Shown one piece after another: positions 9,999 through 23,459 of a stretch of DNA of 64,000 bases. Position 1 is the stretch's first letter. Each line of letters opens with the position of its first letter. A program made the translations under genes and the position numbers. The DNA is from Phoenix dactylifera. Lineage: Eukaryota > Streptophyta > Magnoliopsida > Arecales > Arecaceae. The stretch covers positions 5,766,001-5,830,000 of the forward strand of contig NC_052393.1 of NCBI RefSeq assembly GCF_009389715.1, given 5' to 3'. Below the pieces are notes generated by a model, which was given only the letters and a program-made list of their open reading frames with translations, was not told the DNA's origin and ran no database searches.

Positions 9999-12990
9999 AA
10001 GCTGGGGGAGTTCAAGATAGTGATGATAAGAGCTGTTTTACCAATAGCCAGGCCTAGCACTCCAGATTCTTTCCTTACCAAACCCTATTACATAAAGATA
10101 CATGAAAAGGCCATCTATAAGACTTTTATGTAACTTCGATATAAAACATTCTACCATGTTTTAATGCTTACATTTCAACAAATGCTGCTACACACACACA
10201 CATATATATATATGTAGAACTTAGTGGATGGAAATAGGATCACCACACTTTTTCCCCCCCCCCCCCGGCTGCAAGAAAAGGGCTATGATCAGCAAAAGGG
10301 CACCCATTTGATTCAGGAGCAGTCCCATCAGGATTGGGTGGTCGTTAGGCACAGGCCCACAAGCCTAAGATGGAGATGGTGCAACCAGGTTGCACCGTGG
10401 GACTAACATGATGCCGACGCTGTCCGATGGACATTGGATGGCTGATGGAGACTGCACACTAATTTTCCTTCTGCTGTCTTACTTATGTAATATTACTCTT
10501 TAAATATATCATTCATTTGTCATTAACCAAGAAGCATGACAAGATAAAGCGTTGCTTTTGTGGTTGGGGGAAGGAGAGAGAAAGGGAGAGATCGGAGAAA
10601 GTCTTAGATGAAGGTAGGAGAGGTTATATAAAGTTATTTATAAAAGGCTAACTAATCTCCTTTTCATGACCCGTCTATATCATTTTAGGAAGCTGTTATT
10701 GGGCTCAAGGAATTAGGCTTCGGAGATTGGCTCTTAATTAGCCTTCCATTGAATAGCTTGGGCTGGCCTTTGGGCGTTAATCCCCAAGACTAAATTATAT
10801 AAATATTATCAACTTAAGATCCTATTTTCTACTGCAAATACAAAAGAGAAAGATCTCATATTATGGGCCTCCCATTTTGAGTCTGACCTAGGCCACTCAA
10901 TAGGTGGGCTTGGATTTTTTTTTTTTAATGAAGGGAAAAAAAAGCTAAAAATAAAGGTCCAAGATGAAGTTTTTTCTTATTTTCTTCCTAGCTAAAAACA
11001 ATCTTTTCTTTTTTACTTTTATGACAAAAGTAGTGGCACAACGTGCCTATTGGAAAAGTCAAATTGTTCGCTAATAGAAAAGTCAAACTGTTCACTATTT
11101 TGCTCTTTCGCAGTTTTACAAATTTTTCTCTAGCTTATCTTCTATCGAAGATTAAATAATTTTATTTTGAAGGAAATAGTTAATCACAATCCTCTCCTCC
11201 GTACTTCTTGATATATAAATGTCAAAGTTGTATCTATATGTCCATCGCCGAGGGACATCCACACTTGCTCCAAAGAAAGGTTAACTTCGTGATTTAAAAA
11301 TGTTTTAGGAGGAACGATGATAGGGCTAAACAGGAGAAAGCTCTTGAAAACATCCAAAGTTAGGAGTCAGAGAAAGAAAAACTTTTTTGTAGCACCAAAA
11401 ATCTTCGGAAGTAAGCATGTGTACGTATTTGTCAATTTCTAGAAGACATTCGTATATTTTCCAAATAGAAGAAGGAAATTATTAGATTGACAAAAAGGTA
11501 GTTAAGAAGTCAGCTTTGTTTTCACGCAGACCAACTTGCCTTTGTCTGCATGAAGTTAAGCGACAGTATTTTTGGTTTAGACCCTGTAGCAGATCTATTA
11601 ATATGCTTAGAACCACAGCAAACTAAGCGAAATAGAAACTATACATATTCTTTCTTAATAAGTTTTGGTCTTGGTAACATGTCCATGAAATCCTTGTCTT
11701 TTTTTTTTTTTTTTTTTTTGTGTGGCTGCTAAGGGAGCATGTGACCAAACGTTGTACGAAAACTCCAAAAAGGAACTGTAGAAATTCTTCAGTGCTGAGG
11801 TTGATTCTGGTCAAATGTCCAATAAAATCTAGGTGTCCTTTAATAATCGAGAGATTACACCTTGGACCACATAGCGGTGCACCACGCCAATCACACATCC
11901 CGGTTTTTATAGGTCTCATGCATCATGTCCTCATCTCATATTGCCGCCTTGCATATTTCGTCTCGGTTTACTTCTGTGGTACACCGCTGATATAGTGCGC
12001 ATAGTGCAGGCTATAATTTTTCTCTTTAAACTTTAATCTTTTTTCTAAAATCAAGAGGAGAAATCTGACCAAATACTGCTATGCAAACGACCGTGACCAT
12101 GTCAGCGCTTGCCTGATGTTTTAGGTCGCCAGCCCTCCCAAAATTTCAGTTGAGATCATCTTAGAAAAGAAGAAATCACCACTCATGGCCAAACCCCATC
12201 TCCTTCAACAACCCCTAACCTCCCCTTTAAATACAGTATCTCCATCCTAGACTTCAAATTAGGGGAACCAACATTTAGTGCCCTGTTACCTTACCAATAC
12301 CTAACTTTGGACATCTTGATCTGGGGGACTTTGGGGTACCTAAAACCTCTCTGGTTTGAATTGTTTGGGTCTAAAATTTGACTCTCTATTTAGATTTCTA
12401 CCTATTGGTCACTGACAGTTTAGCTACCCCTTTTGTCTTTTTTGTGCTGCGTCACTTGGAAAAAAAAAAAAAGTTAAAGAGACTAACAATACACAATATA
12501 TATCATGTCTTACCCAATCCCTGATCTTGTGTGAACGTGACTGGTGGCAATATTTATCGCTGTAAGATGACGGAAAGAATCAGCAAAAAGAAAAGATAAT
12601 GTCAATGGACTCTGTACACTGGTGTTCTAAAGTCTTGACCACTAATTATTTCAATAGTCGAGTTACAATTTGTACTTGAGTGAGTTTGGTGGAGGAGAAG
12701 ATCCCGTTTCGTGGAGTTCTGCTCAACTCTTCTCAACTGTGGGGAAACCACCGTCACATTTCATACGGGTTGAAATGGGACGATATAAAACGAAGAAATA
12801 AAGAGGAATGGGGGCAGAGGACTGAGGACGGATACCAGAACGTCAAGACCTCAAAACAATGTCAAGCCGCCTCAGCTCTCCCCCGTCACAGAAACAAAAG
12901 AACGAGGAAAGAACAGAGAGAAGATAAATACAATGAAAAAGAATTTTATTATTAATTCACCAGCATTGCAAGGAGGCCTAGGCCAGGGCT
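9999..12990. other. Intergenic, simple repeats only
   Basis: Upstream region of the MYB gene and spacer. It contains a CA/TA microsatellite near 10190-10212, a poly-C run near 10253-10266, a poly-T run near 11699-11718 and an imperfect inverted repeat at about 11874-11985. No gene is supported. Confidence 0.6.
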
Positions 12991-13345
12991 TGTTGGTGCA
13001 CATCTCTAATTTTTAATATATATTTAGTCCCGTATCAGCTATACACCGAGTAGATCTTGAATATCTATACAGAGCCAGCGAATACAAATAATGCTTTTTG
13101 GCTATTTTTTTTGAATGAGATTTTCGGTTGTTACAAATGATATTAGAGCAAGTCCATACTATGGCTTACGTGGACTAGAAAACAATGCAGCACTAGTCCA
13201 TTTGGACTTATCATGATTTAAACCAATAGGTATATATTTAGTCCCATATCGGCTATGTATTAGGTAAATCTTAAGTACTTATACAGAATCGAGAATTCAA
13301 ATAATACTTTCAAATTGATTTTTTTTTTTTGAATGAGATCTTACA
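12991..13345 (+). mobile_element. Miniature LTR element (TRIM-like) relic
   Basis: Two related segments of about 120-145 bp end in TTACA at 13135 and 13345. They flank about 90 bp that starts with a sequence related to the initiator Met-tRNA primer-binding site. Both share the TTTAGTCCC and AATGAGAT blocks with the LTR at 42128. The size fits a terminal-repeat retrotransposon in miniature with no coding capacity. It is a degraded fossil, and the left boundary is approximate. Confidence 0.6.
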
Positions 13346-13384
13346 ATCAATAAAGACAAATAGATATAATTACATAAACAACAT

Positions 13385-13560
13385 GCAATGCTTAAGTCAC
13401 ATGCTCAAAAAAAATAGCTTTTGGCATGTGTAATGCTAAGTCAATGGCAACTCCAAAAACAAGCAATGCTTAAGTCACATGCTTATTAAAAAAGAAAAAA
13501 AAAAGCTTTTGGCATGTGTAATGCTAAATCAATGGCAACTTCAAAAACAAGCAATGCTTA
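13385..13560. repeat. Tandem duplication, 78-88 bp units
   Basis: GCAATGCTTA recurs at 13385, 13463 and 13551, with TTTTGGCATGTGTAATGCTA and CAATGGCAACT inside each unit. There are about 2.1 copies, which differ mainly by an A-rich insertion. Confidence 0.75.
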
Positions 13561-14239
13561 AAAAATATGTGACAAGTGATTAGAACAATAATCGAGCCAC
13601 AGGTGTCCGAGCCCCCTGGTGACCTAAATGACTATAGGGCTCTCTAGGATCAATTGTTTTTTTTTCTTACCTGATGAAATCTCTTGGACCAATTGTTATC
13701 AGATTCTCATAGCCATGGGCGAAGGGAAGGCTTTTTTTTTTCTTCTAACTTTCCTCGTAATATCACATCTCCAATATTTCTTGACCTTGATAGGCTGAGG
13801 AGATTCTGTAAGTTAGGAAGAGGAAATTAGATAGAGCGCTCCGAGATTTACTGTTTTTTGACTTTTTTTTTAGATATATCTATACTAGAATGATATAAAT
13901 CATTCGTTGTAGCAAAAAAAGAAAAAAAAAAAAGTTAAGCCCGTAATTATATAAATCCGAAGAAATGTGGAAATACCTTAGTCTAAGAGTAGGATGGCCC
14001 AAGCGTGCCGTCTCAAACTATAAAGTATGTCCCAGTCACATGTTAACTGCCGAGCCAAAGGCCATGCCCATGAGGTTTGGCCATGACTTCGTTGGCCTTT
14101 GCTAGTAGCTTGTACCTAAATCACACTACACATAACATACCTAATTAGGTGCTGCCGTATGGCGCCCAAATGCCATTGTGTCCATGGCTCAGAATCTAAT
14201 GCAAAACTCAGGAACAGTTCATTTTCATTCTTAAAAGAA
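13561..14239. other. Intergenic, nothing recognised
   Basis: AT-rich spacer with poly-T and poly-A runs. No coding or structured feature seen. Confidence 0.6.
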
Positions 14240-15120
14240 GAAACTATCTAATAGCAATGATTAAAATAATAGCCATTAGAATGCTATAGTTGTTGTTATA
14301 TTAAAAAGGCTGTCCATCACTAAAATTTATTGCTCGATGTATAATGGATATTAATGATAACAGTATTAATGTACTTAGCTATCATTAAAAATTATTTTTT
14401 TATTAATGTGCAATAGAAGTTTGATTATTGAAACTACTATTTATTATAATGTGTTATGTTGATATATGACATTCAAAAATAATTGAAAAAAATGGAGGAA
14501 AAGAAATCGTATCTCATGCACCACCGTAGTCGGTATTAATAATAAAAATTTCTATACAGAGGCTTAGCTTATACAACATTCTCTATTTACTATGGAAATG
14601 CTAGTATTCATAACCGGAGTTCCTACTCGGCCACTCGACTTATGCAAAATTATTCATTTATCATATGAACACTGATATTAGCCATCATTAAAATTTTTTG
14701 CTTAAGTATAATAGAAATTTGGCTATGGAAGCCTTCTTTTTATTATAATTTATTGCATTGTTATATTATATTTTAAAAGCAGTTGAAAAAAAATACTATA
14801 TATATTGTGTAGAGCCGATATTAATGATATCAATATCAATGGCAAGAGATACTACATAGAAGCTCAGCTTGTGTAAATATTCTCCATTCATTATGTAAAA
14901 GCCAATATTGATTATGCTAATATTGATGATGGAACTTTCTACTTGGCTATCATTACAAATCATTGCTTAATAAGCAACAAAAATTTAGCAATTGAAACCT
15001 TTTATTTATTATAATTTGTTAAATTGCCATTTAAAAAAGAGGGAAAAAATTTTTAATGCACACATCACGTGAGTTATATGCCGGTATATATGATGATGGA
15101 GAAACAAAATGTCCATTATA
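14240..15120. repeat. Tandem array, about 265-300 bp units (copy 1)
   Basis: At least three degenerate units. Each contains an (A/G)TATTAATGATR block, then a GGCTATTGAAGCC-like block (at about 14423, 14721 and 14987), then TTTATTATAATTTATTGCAT and an A-rich block. The array ends with GTTATATGCC. The same family, in the same orientation and with the same right end, recurs at 30580-31450 in an intron. The family is unknown to me; it has no coding capacity. Confidence 0.65.
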
Positions 15121-15129
15121 ATGGGTTAT

Positions 15130-16639
15130 ATACTATTAGAACAATCCATCGGAACAAAAATAACAGCCATTATTTTTCATTCATCTTGTTTCTATAAATA
15201 AAAATAATATCTTTTCAAAATTTAAATTGTTGTAGAAGTTTTTATCCAAATTGAACTTTTATCAACTTTAAAAAAAATAAAAGATAAGAAGTAAAAAATG
15301 ATTTGTAAAGTAATGCTAGTTATTCTTGAATATTTATTGCCTATTCCTTCCATTATAATGTTTTTATAATAATTATTATCTTAATACTAAAATTTTGAAA
15401 TCATGCATTGTTGGGCAAATGGCAACCAAGTTATAATTGTTAAAATATAGAGCAAAACAAGAGAGAAAAAGAGAAAAAAATAATTTTATTTTTTTATTCC
15501 ATCGCATTCGGTACATCTCAAGAATTATATACATTCGTGTACAAACTCTATATAAGAAAAATAATATAGGCTGATATATGATCATACTAACAAAAAAAAA
15601 TATTATGCTAATTAAGAAAAATAATATAGGTTGATACAACATCATGCTAATAAAGAAAAATATTACAGATGATGTAGGTTGTTTCATGATTTCTAAAATT
15701 ATTCTAACAATAATTAGTATAATTATTAATAACAATTTCGATGGAGTCAAGGAAAATGCCTTTGTTGAAAACTTCTCTGATTGAGTTATTAAACATGGAA
15801 GGAAAACATTTTAACCCCTTAAAAGTCAGGTCAGGTCCCACAGTATATGCAGAGCACACACTGAATTTTTCCTCTTTTCACACTCTTGACGCTTACAACC
15901 AGGCGATTAATCCGTACAGCTAGAAAAAATCGTCATACGGTTAGTTGATGCTCCCAAGGTCAAGAGAGCGTTAGATCATTAGCTTTGACTAAAGAAGATT
16001 ACCCAATCAAAAAGACAAAAGAAGACTAAGAAGACTGTCAAAAAGGATGTAAACTCATGCACCAAATAAAAAAAAAAGAATGGTGGGTGGGGGTGGATGG
16101 GTGGGGAAGTGTAGGGTTAGCTTGGACGTAGTGATATGTTGGAACTTGTTTAATATGTTTGTGCGTGTGCTTGTTTGCTTGTGCAATAGGTAGCTTTAGA
16201 AAAGATTGTGTTCATTAATTGAAAAAAAAAAATGCCTTGCTGCTTGGGTTAGGTTAGGGTTCTTAATTTGTAATTGAAACTTTATGGAAAACCGTTCCCA
16301 TAAAGGAGTAGGGTAAATTATTGCTTAGTTTGTTTGCATTTTGATGGTACAGTTTGAGTAGACTAATGACAAATTTCACAAAGATTAGGAATGTTGAAGT
16401 TAGAATTAGAAGGCATGATTTGACGACTACGATTCCGCTAAAGAATTTTGATAGGAAAGCAATTTTGACTCTTTAAAACAATGGAGTAATTCTCACTTCT
16501 TTGAGTATGGACTAATTGATCACAATCATAGGTACGAGCACATAAGGGTTGTTAGGTCACAAACAATCAGAGGAACAAACGTGGGAAATGCATCAGCTGA
16601 CGAAACTATGATTTAAACTCACTCTTTATTTTCTCTTTT
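15130..16639. other. Intergenic, AT-rich
   Basis: Contains a two-copy 60-bp duplication (AAGAAAAATAATATAGG at 15554 and 15614). Nothing else is supported; the open frame on the minus strand at 15376-15750 is low-complexity AT-rich sequence. Confidence 0.6.
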
Positions 16640-17214
16640 TTTTGGTAAATAAGATAAATTAAACCAATCAAGTGTAAATACATCCATAGAAATCGGCAAA
16701 CAAAATATTTAATAATAAATCAAAAAAATTCATCGTAGAATCTTACAGCGTAGTTCCAGTGTGATTGGTCATATAAGACAACATTTAGTTAGTTGCCCTA
16801 TTTGCTTTTTTGTATATAGGAGAAATCTCAATACAAAGTAATCTATGCATCAATCACCAGCAATCTTGTAAAGAGGATGGAATCTGATAGTAGCAGATGG
16901 TGAATTTGAAAGCCATCTAATAATTGTTAGGAAATCTCCCTCCAAGCAAGTATGGGTCGCCCTAAGTGTCTGAATAGCGTAGGTAAGCCCTTTCCATGCT
17001 GAACGATCGTATCAAATATTCCGACACCACCTAAAGCTACTAAAGCACTACTAGCAGTCCTAATAATAAAGTTTGCCCCACCAAAAACACCTCTTTCCCG
17101 TATGCTACCATCAAAGTAAGTTACTATAAGGGAGGAAAAATCAGTACTTTTCCCATCATCAAAAAGTTGATTTGCACCAATGTTCTTACACTTTGGCCCG
17201 AGCCAAAATATCAC
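16640..17214 (-). mobile_element. LINE 3' fragment with RNase H domain
   Basis: Minus-strand translation of 17214-16927 contains YFDGSIRERGVFGGANFIIR and LVALGGVGIFDT, the first half of the RNase H-like domain of plant LINEs. Degraded further pieces (IYKKAN-like, then ATNHTG-like) follow toward the 3' end, closing in an A-rich tail at about 16640. The copy is 5'-truncated and has several breaks. The open frame upstream on the same strand (17861-17445, 138 aa) was not recognised and may or may not belong to it. Confidence 0.65.
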
Positions 17215-20200
17215 CCATACTTTATAAGGCTATTCTTAGTTATCTTCTTGAGGAAATAAAATCAAGATACATCTGTAGCCGGACTCATCTGTTTCAGTAT
17301 CAAATCACCCATTAGTCCGGGCCCAATCTGTGAAAACAGCAAATATGCCAACCCATACTGTGTAGTGTACGAACCTAGACAAGCCCGGCCCACCAAAATC
17401 CCCATTTAACCGATCCTTTTCTTTCCCAAGGAATCCATTTCAGGCTATAATTTAGTAATTGACGCATGTTTGCCACTACTGATATGACCACTCTGAGAGC
17501 TGCCATTTGTGAAAGGTGTTTTAAGACAGATTACAAATCGCCAAGATTTGCTTCTCGGATAAACGAGGGCTGTCTTGTCTCCAAACACAAAGCAACTGTC
17601 TTTATTGAGGAAAGGAGTCGGAGATCGAGGCCCCAGTATTAACTTTAGTTGGTGAAGGAAGGACATCAAGTTTCTAGGAAAAGAGTGGCATCCAATTGGC
17701 ATCATTAACTGACCTCTCTCATAAACCGTCCGTTGCCCACCAGGGACATTGGATTCACAATTTAAATGGTGTATTCCTTCTGAAAACTTATAAGCCACTA
17801 GATTAGAGAAAAAAAAGTTCTTCATTGGAGAAGGCTTCTCCATCATCGGACAAAAGGGCAAACCATATACTAGGTGTGGATGGTCAGGTTTTTATGAGAT
17901 CTCTTAAAGGGGCAATGGTTTCAGACTTTCAATGGTGTGCTTTCTTTTTTCTTGAGCGTAGCTATCATTGGCTTTAGGTAGGTTTGAACTCGTTTAGTCC
18001 AACATTTCCATCATTGTTGGGTGTTCGGTAGGATTTGCTGTCAGGTGAGTTAGTTGATTGTATGACATAATAGTGGTGTAAGCCCAACGTAAGGCTGCAA
18101 ACATCGATCTCAAAGCATGCGAGGATACCAATTATTTTCTTTCTTCTCTCAACAAAGTTATCTCGAAGGTAAAGCAGGAACTATTATTGTCAAAAAAAAA
18201 AAATATACCGGGAACGCCAATAATGTTATTATTGAGATGAATTATTGTTTCGTCTCTTCAGAAATATCCGATAAAACTGAAACAGCACAGAATATTAGGT
18301 TGATCGGGTGGGCGTCCATCTGTATTTGTATAGCTAGTGGGTCGGGCAAGGGCCCAAGAATAGTAATTGTTTGTTGTCGAAAAGAAAAATAGGCGGATCT
18401 TGTCTCATGCCTTGGGCATTATACAGTTGATAAAAATGAATCATGTGTGATAGGAGATTAATTATTGATAAAATAGCTTTAGGCATGTACCTCTATGCAT
18501 GTGAGTGTTGTCAAGTGAGAGGAAGCATATATAATAACTATGGTCCTTGTATAAGTGTAGTCTCACTTATAGTTGATGCACATCCATTATTTATCTCCTT
18601 TAAATTGTATATTAATTTGATAAAAAAGTATCTTTATGTATGTATGTATATAAATCATGATTAATGGTAGTGCGCAATGTGACTAATGAGAACCGTGGAT
18701 GTAGGTTTTTGTGTTGTGCAGGCATAAAAAGAGTTTTGGAGCTAAAGGGACTAAAAATTGTAATTGGCAGTACAAGTAGATTGCCTAATAAACAAAAAGC
18801 ATATGAGATACAACAAAATGAAGATATCATGTATAAAAAGGAAAAAAAATTACGAAAAGTTTCAACTACGATGCAGGATTTGTATGGCTATTCACTTTGG
18901 CAAATACTTTCCATGTGTTGGATGAATCATAAAATCCTTTCTTAACATGTGGAACCATGTATATTTAGTGCTGGCTCATTTGTAAGTTCTTGTTATTGTT
19001 CTAGAAAAAAAAATTTATTGCTAAAGTAATATCATGCCATCCTGCTCCAATCCCTGGATGGCATTGATACAATAGTCAAATCTTCCTCACATTTTACATA
19101 TACCATGGAAGGCCAGTTTTCCAATCATGGCCATCCATGATTCGGACAATGGTGGGCCATCCAATCACCATCATCACGTCGATCGTGAAAGATCATCGTG
19201 AGAAACTAGCCCTCATAAAATTGAATCTCAATCTTTTCCAATTTCATGTTCTTCTTCATCTTCATTGTAATGTCTTATTTAAGCTGTTCTTGTTTATAGA
19301 TGAATGTGCCCTATCATTCAAATCCTAACTCTAGTAGCTATGGTCCTCAAATAGTAGACTCCTATTGTAGGATATAAAACTTTATAGATTTTGTGCGTTT
19401 GAAAACGCGACCTCCTCTAAAGAGAAACCAGGTACCAACCACCACCAACTACCAACCGCTCGCTCGGGCCCCACCTGGTATGCGATAAGACTATTTAAGT
19501 GGGCCTGGATGGACGGGGAAGACGACAGCCCAGCTCGCCCCATACCAGGCTGATCCAAGCAGGGCCCTAACAATAGCCACAGTTGAAGCCTACCAAACTG
19601 GAATACTTTTTGTTCCAAGTCTTTCATTCCACTGCCTTCTCAAATAGACCATCTTGAGTGACGCCGCTGTTTTTAGAAAACTTTGTGATTTTTTTTTTTG
19701 GGAGAAGACTGCGCCATGCCACTGTTTCCACCAAGTGCATGCCATATAATGTGCTTCATTATACTTGGTCTGTCTCTCTACATGGTCTTGTCCTGCTTGT
19801 CGATCTTAATACATCTCATCTTCAAGTGCTCTTGGAACCGGCCTTAAAATGAGTTCAACATAGGGTGCATATCTTTTTCTTCTTTGCTCTTTTAGTGGTG
19901 AGAAAGGCAGAAAGACTTGAGTTCTCTTTGGTAACTCAATGGCCAGAACAACTTAATACTCAAATCATGGAGCAGAATTCTCTCTTTTGACTCCGAGAGA
20001 AATCCGGGACCCAGCTGAAGGTCTTTTTTAGGTCACCATTCCGTTTTCCAGTCCACGAGCATGCTATGGAGGTGGGCTCCTATTAGCAGGTAGGTTGGCA
20101 CCCTTCAGCAGCGATGCAAATGGGTCGGGCCAAGCTCCACTTTAACAACATCTTGCACCCCTGGGCCAGCCTCTACATGTGAGGCAAGATTGCAACCTAC

Positions 20201-21940
20201 CCCTTTTTTTTCTTTTCTTCTTCTGAAGAAGAAGAAAGTAAAGAACTAGAATTCTACCAAGAATCATTGTCAGAAGATCTTAGTAGATGCCAGGAGCTGC
20301 AGGTATTTTCACTAGATAATTGCACACATCTTGCAAACCGGTCAGCCGAAACAGCTTCGGTGTCTCGAGATGCATATCAATTTCTGCACAAAGCTTGAAT
20401 CGAAAACATTCCTACCCTTTCAGGATTTGGACTGCATTGTTCAATTATTTGGGTACGATGTTCGTAAAAATACTATCCACACCACATCAGCATTATCCAT
20501 GCACAAAACCACTCCTGACAGCTTTACTTCCTTTCATTCTATAAAGCATGCTGGCTAGGGCGCACAAGCTCAACTTTTACTGCCAATTATCCCTTTACGA
20601 ACTGAATCATTATTCATCTAGAATGTAAGGTAACAGTAGGTTCTTTAAAATGTAATCCAAATGTTCGTTTAGAAATCCTTTAAAGGGGTGCTTTGTAAAC
20701 AAATATTACTATAATTTGAACGTAGAACCTCTCTTCTGGAGGAGGGGTGCAACCAGCACGAGCTATAGTCCAAAAGTGCAACCATCAATATAATAAGACC
20801 AAGATTATCTCCATCGAGCGACACTTCAAAGCCAGTCGTTGAAATTATCGTCCTGTAACATTTCAAGTAGGGCAACGATATGCTGTTCCAAATTTTGATG
20901 GTACAACTTTCAATGGAAAATGAGCAATTTACCCCTTGTTTTCTCTCTCCTGTTTGGACAATGAGAAACCACAAAGAAAACAATTGAAGAACAGCAAGCC
21001 CCTTATTTTCCATTCATCTCCTTATAATGTGCGGCCTGCTATTTTCCTCAAGTAGAAACTAGAAAGCTATTATGTACTGTAGGAGGCGTCGATGCTAATA
21101 AACTAAGGCAGTGCATGCTTGCAAACACTGTTGAAAGCCCAGCAAGAAAACCCTCCTTTGAAATATTCACAGCTGGATGTTCGTGAATTCATGTCCCTAC
21201 ATTCACATTCAGATTTACTCACAGGACTTTAGGACTCCACATGGAGGAGATTCCATGTGAAGGGTTTTTTTTTTTCCTCTTGTTAAAAAGATGCTTGAGT
21301 TCCTCAAACTATGGTGTTAGATGTTGTACCTGAGCATTAGCACAGTCCTCGCTTTCAAAGAGAGGTCAGGGGGTCAACCTTCAAGTGTCAATATCTTCGA
21401 CTATCCCTGACCTATGACCTCCCCAACTATTTGAAAAATGAAGAGAAAAACACAGCTAGATGCTCAAGTGTTCAGCTTCTCACTAGCTTTCATATTTGTG
21501 CAGCATGCCTCGGGCATAAATCTTCCATGGTGAGACTTCAAAACAGATTGGTTCTGATAAGCTGCCTTGTTTCTACCAATGTTTCTTTGCCCATGTCCTC
21601 ATTCCTCAGTGAAGCTTACTATCTTTGGTTTCTATCTTTGGTGCCGATGAACATTCCACCAGCATAAGATTTGCGTTGCTTAAAATGTTCTCTGAAATGC
21701 GTTTAAATTACCGATAAAATCCTGACCAATTTCAGAGTGTTTGTTGTACCTTCTATAAGAGAAAGATCTGTAAACATTTCTTGTCCATTTTAAATAAATT
21801 GTACATCCAATGAAATGCAAATAATACATGCAACTAGGCTTTTAATTTTGAATGCAGCATTACAATCATGCATCTTTTGCGAGATAAGATTTGTGGCTTT
21901 TAATGGCATCATTCAAATTTAGGATCAGGAAAATACTATA
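17215..21940. other. Intergenic, no supported gene
   Basis: Several open frames of 60-140 codons occur: minus 17861-17445, plus 18117-18945 in three overlapping pieces, and minus 19627-19382. None has a recognisable domain, splice context or start context. A TATG microsatellite lies near 18635-18650. Confidence 0.5.
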
Positions 21941-22090
21941 AGGGGGTGAGCCTTGATGCATCAGCTCCATTATAAATGGAGGTCACAGATTCGAAACATG
22001 AAAACAGCTTTCACACAAGTGGAATTAAGGCTGCATGTATTAATCATTCCCAAATTCTGCAATTGTGGGAGCCTCGATGGGCTGCTTAGG
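21941..22090 (+). mobile_element. Au SINE
   Basis: The sequence follows the order of the Au SINE consensus: GGTGAGCCTTGATGCA (box A region), GGAGGTCACAGATTCGAAAC (box B region), then GAAAACAGC, TAAGGCTGC and the 3' block GGGAGCCTCG. Au is a tRNA-derived, LINE-mobilised SINE widespread in flowering plants. The copy is diverged, with no clear target-site duplication. Confidence 0.85.
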
Positions 22091-23459
22091 AACAGAAAAA
22101 CTATTAGATTTTAGTCCGTGAAACCAGCTGTGTTATAATATGCACGGAGGAAATGAAAAGATGAGAACACTAAGATATCTAAATCTTCTCACAACAAAGT
22201 AACCTGTTTGGGAGTATACTATTTATATCCGAATTGGAGAATGGTGCAAAGAAGTCACAGAAAAATGACCGAATTTGTCAAACGACAATCAATAATTTGA
22301 ATGGATTCATGGTGAAAAGGGTACAAGCATGAACAGATAGAGTAATATTAAATGAGCACCAAGGCATTTCTATATAACATCTAAATGTCAGGAGGCTAGC
22401 TAAAGTAGGAAAAGAATCTCCTGGCTTAGCATGTCACAGATAAATCCCTCACAGTCAGCTCTGTTACAGAAAAAAGGACACCCAAACTATGAGCATATCA
22501 AAGCGAGAGCTTTGGACTTCAACTAGGGTGTGACATTAACTTTACAACTATTTCAATACCAACCATTACAGCATAGATCTTATAAAATTTATAATTAGTA
22601 TATTTCTTAATATACCAAAAAATATACTAAAAAATATTTAGAATAGGAAATATATTTTCTAATATATGTTTAATTCAATATTTGAAATGATTCATATTGA
22701 TATCTTTCATGTAAGTGGGCCATAAACAGCCAACAAATGAATTTTAAGAAAATACCATTACTTGAATTGTTTATTCAAAAGTATTGCTAAAAATTTGCTA
22801 ATATTTCTATATAAAATTATGTTCAACAAAAACTAGTAATATTTCTCTAGTATCATTTTTTGGAGTAATTTTTCACTAACCAAATACTATATATTTTTTT
22901 TTTTTTTACAATCATTTTTCCGAACTTTCAGGATTTGTGAGATTAAGGGTAACCAACCCTATTTTTTTTTTCTTCCACCTATTGGCAAGAAATAGACAGA
23001 CCCACCCGCAACAAAGCAATCACATGCTAATTTTGATGACAGACAGATCTGCACCTGTCAATTAAGCTCCCTAGACCCGTAAAAGCATTCCAATTACATC
23101 GTAAATATTGCATGCCAACTCAAAATTTTCTATAGTTCTGCTAATCTGCTCTTTCAGATTATTTTTCATTCTCACAAACTGGAAATCAAAACCCCAAATC
23201 ACAAGCATTTGCATGAAAGATGCAATCTTTTCAAATGTAAAAATCTGAAAGAATTAAGAAAAAAAAATGCCCGTCTCCATATACACCAGGTCGGAGCAAT
23301 TCAACACCACTGGCCATCCTCACAGATTTCACTCCAAAATTCTCATTCAACAACCACGCAATCGAACTCCGTTTTCCATGCATACATAGAGAGGAAAAGC
23401 GAAACAGAGCATGAACGATCTAGAGGCGAGGAGGCCTGCCGGAAGAAGAAGTTAGAGGA
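22091..23459. other. Intergenic; 3' side of the CML gene
   Basis: Very AT-rich between 22560 and 22960. The part next to 23459 probably holds the 3' UTR of the calmodulin-like gene. No other feature is supported. Confidence 0.5.

Noticed and set aside
17445-17861. 138-aa minus-strand open frame as a gene
   Set aside because: No recognisable domain and no intron or start support. It lies just upstream of a LINE fragment and could be part of old repeat DNA.
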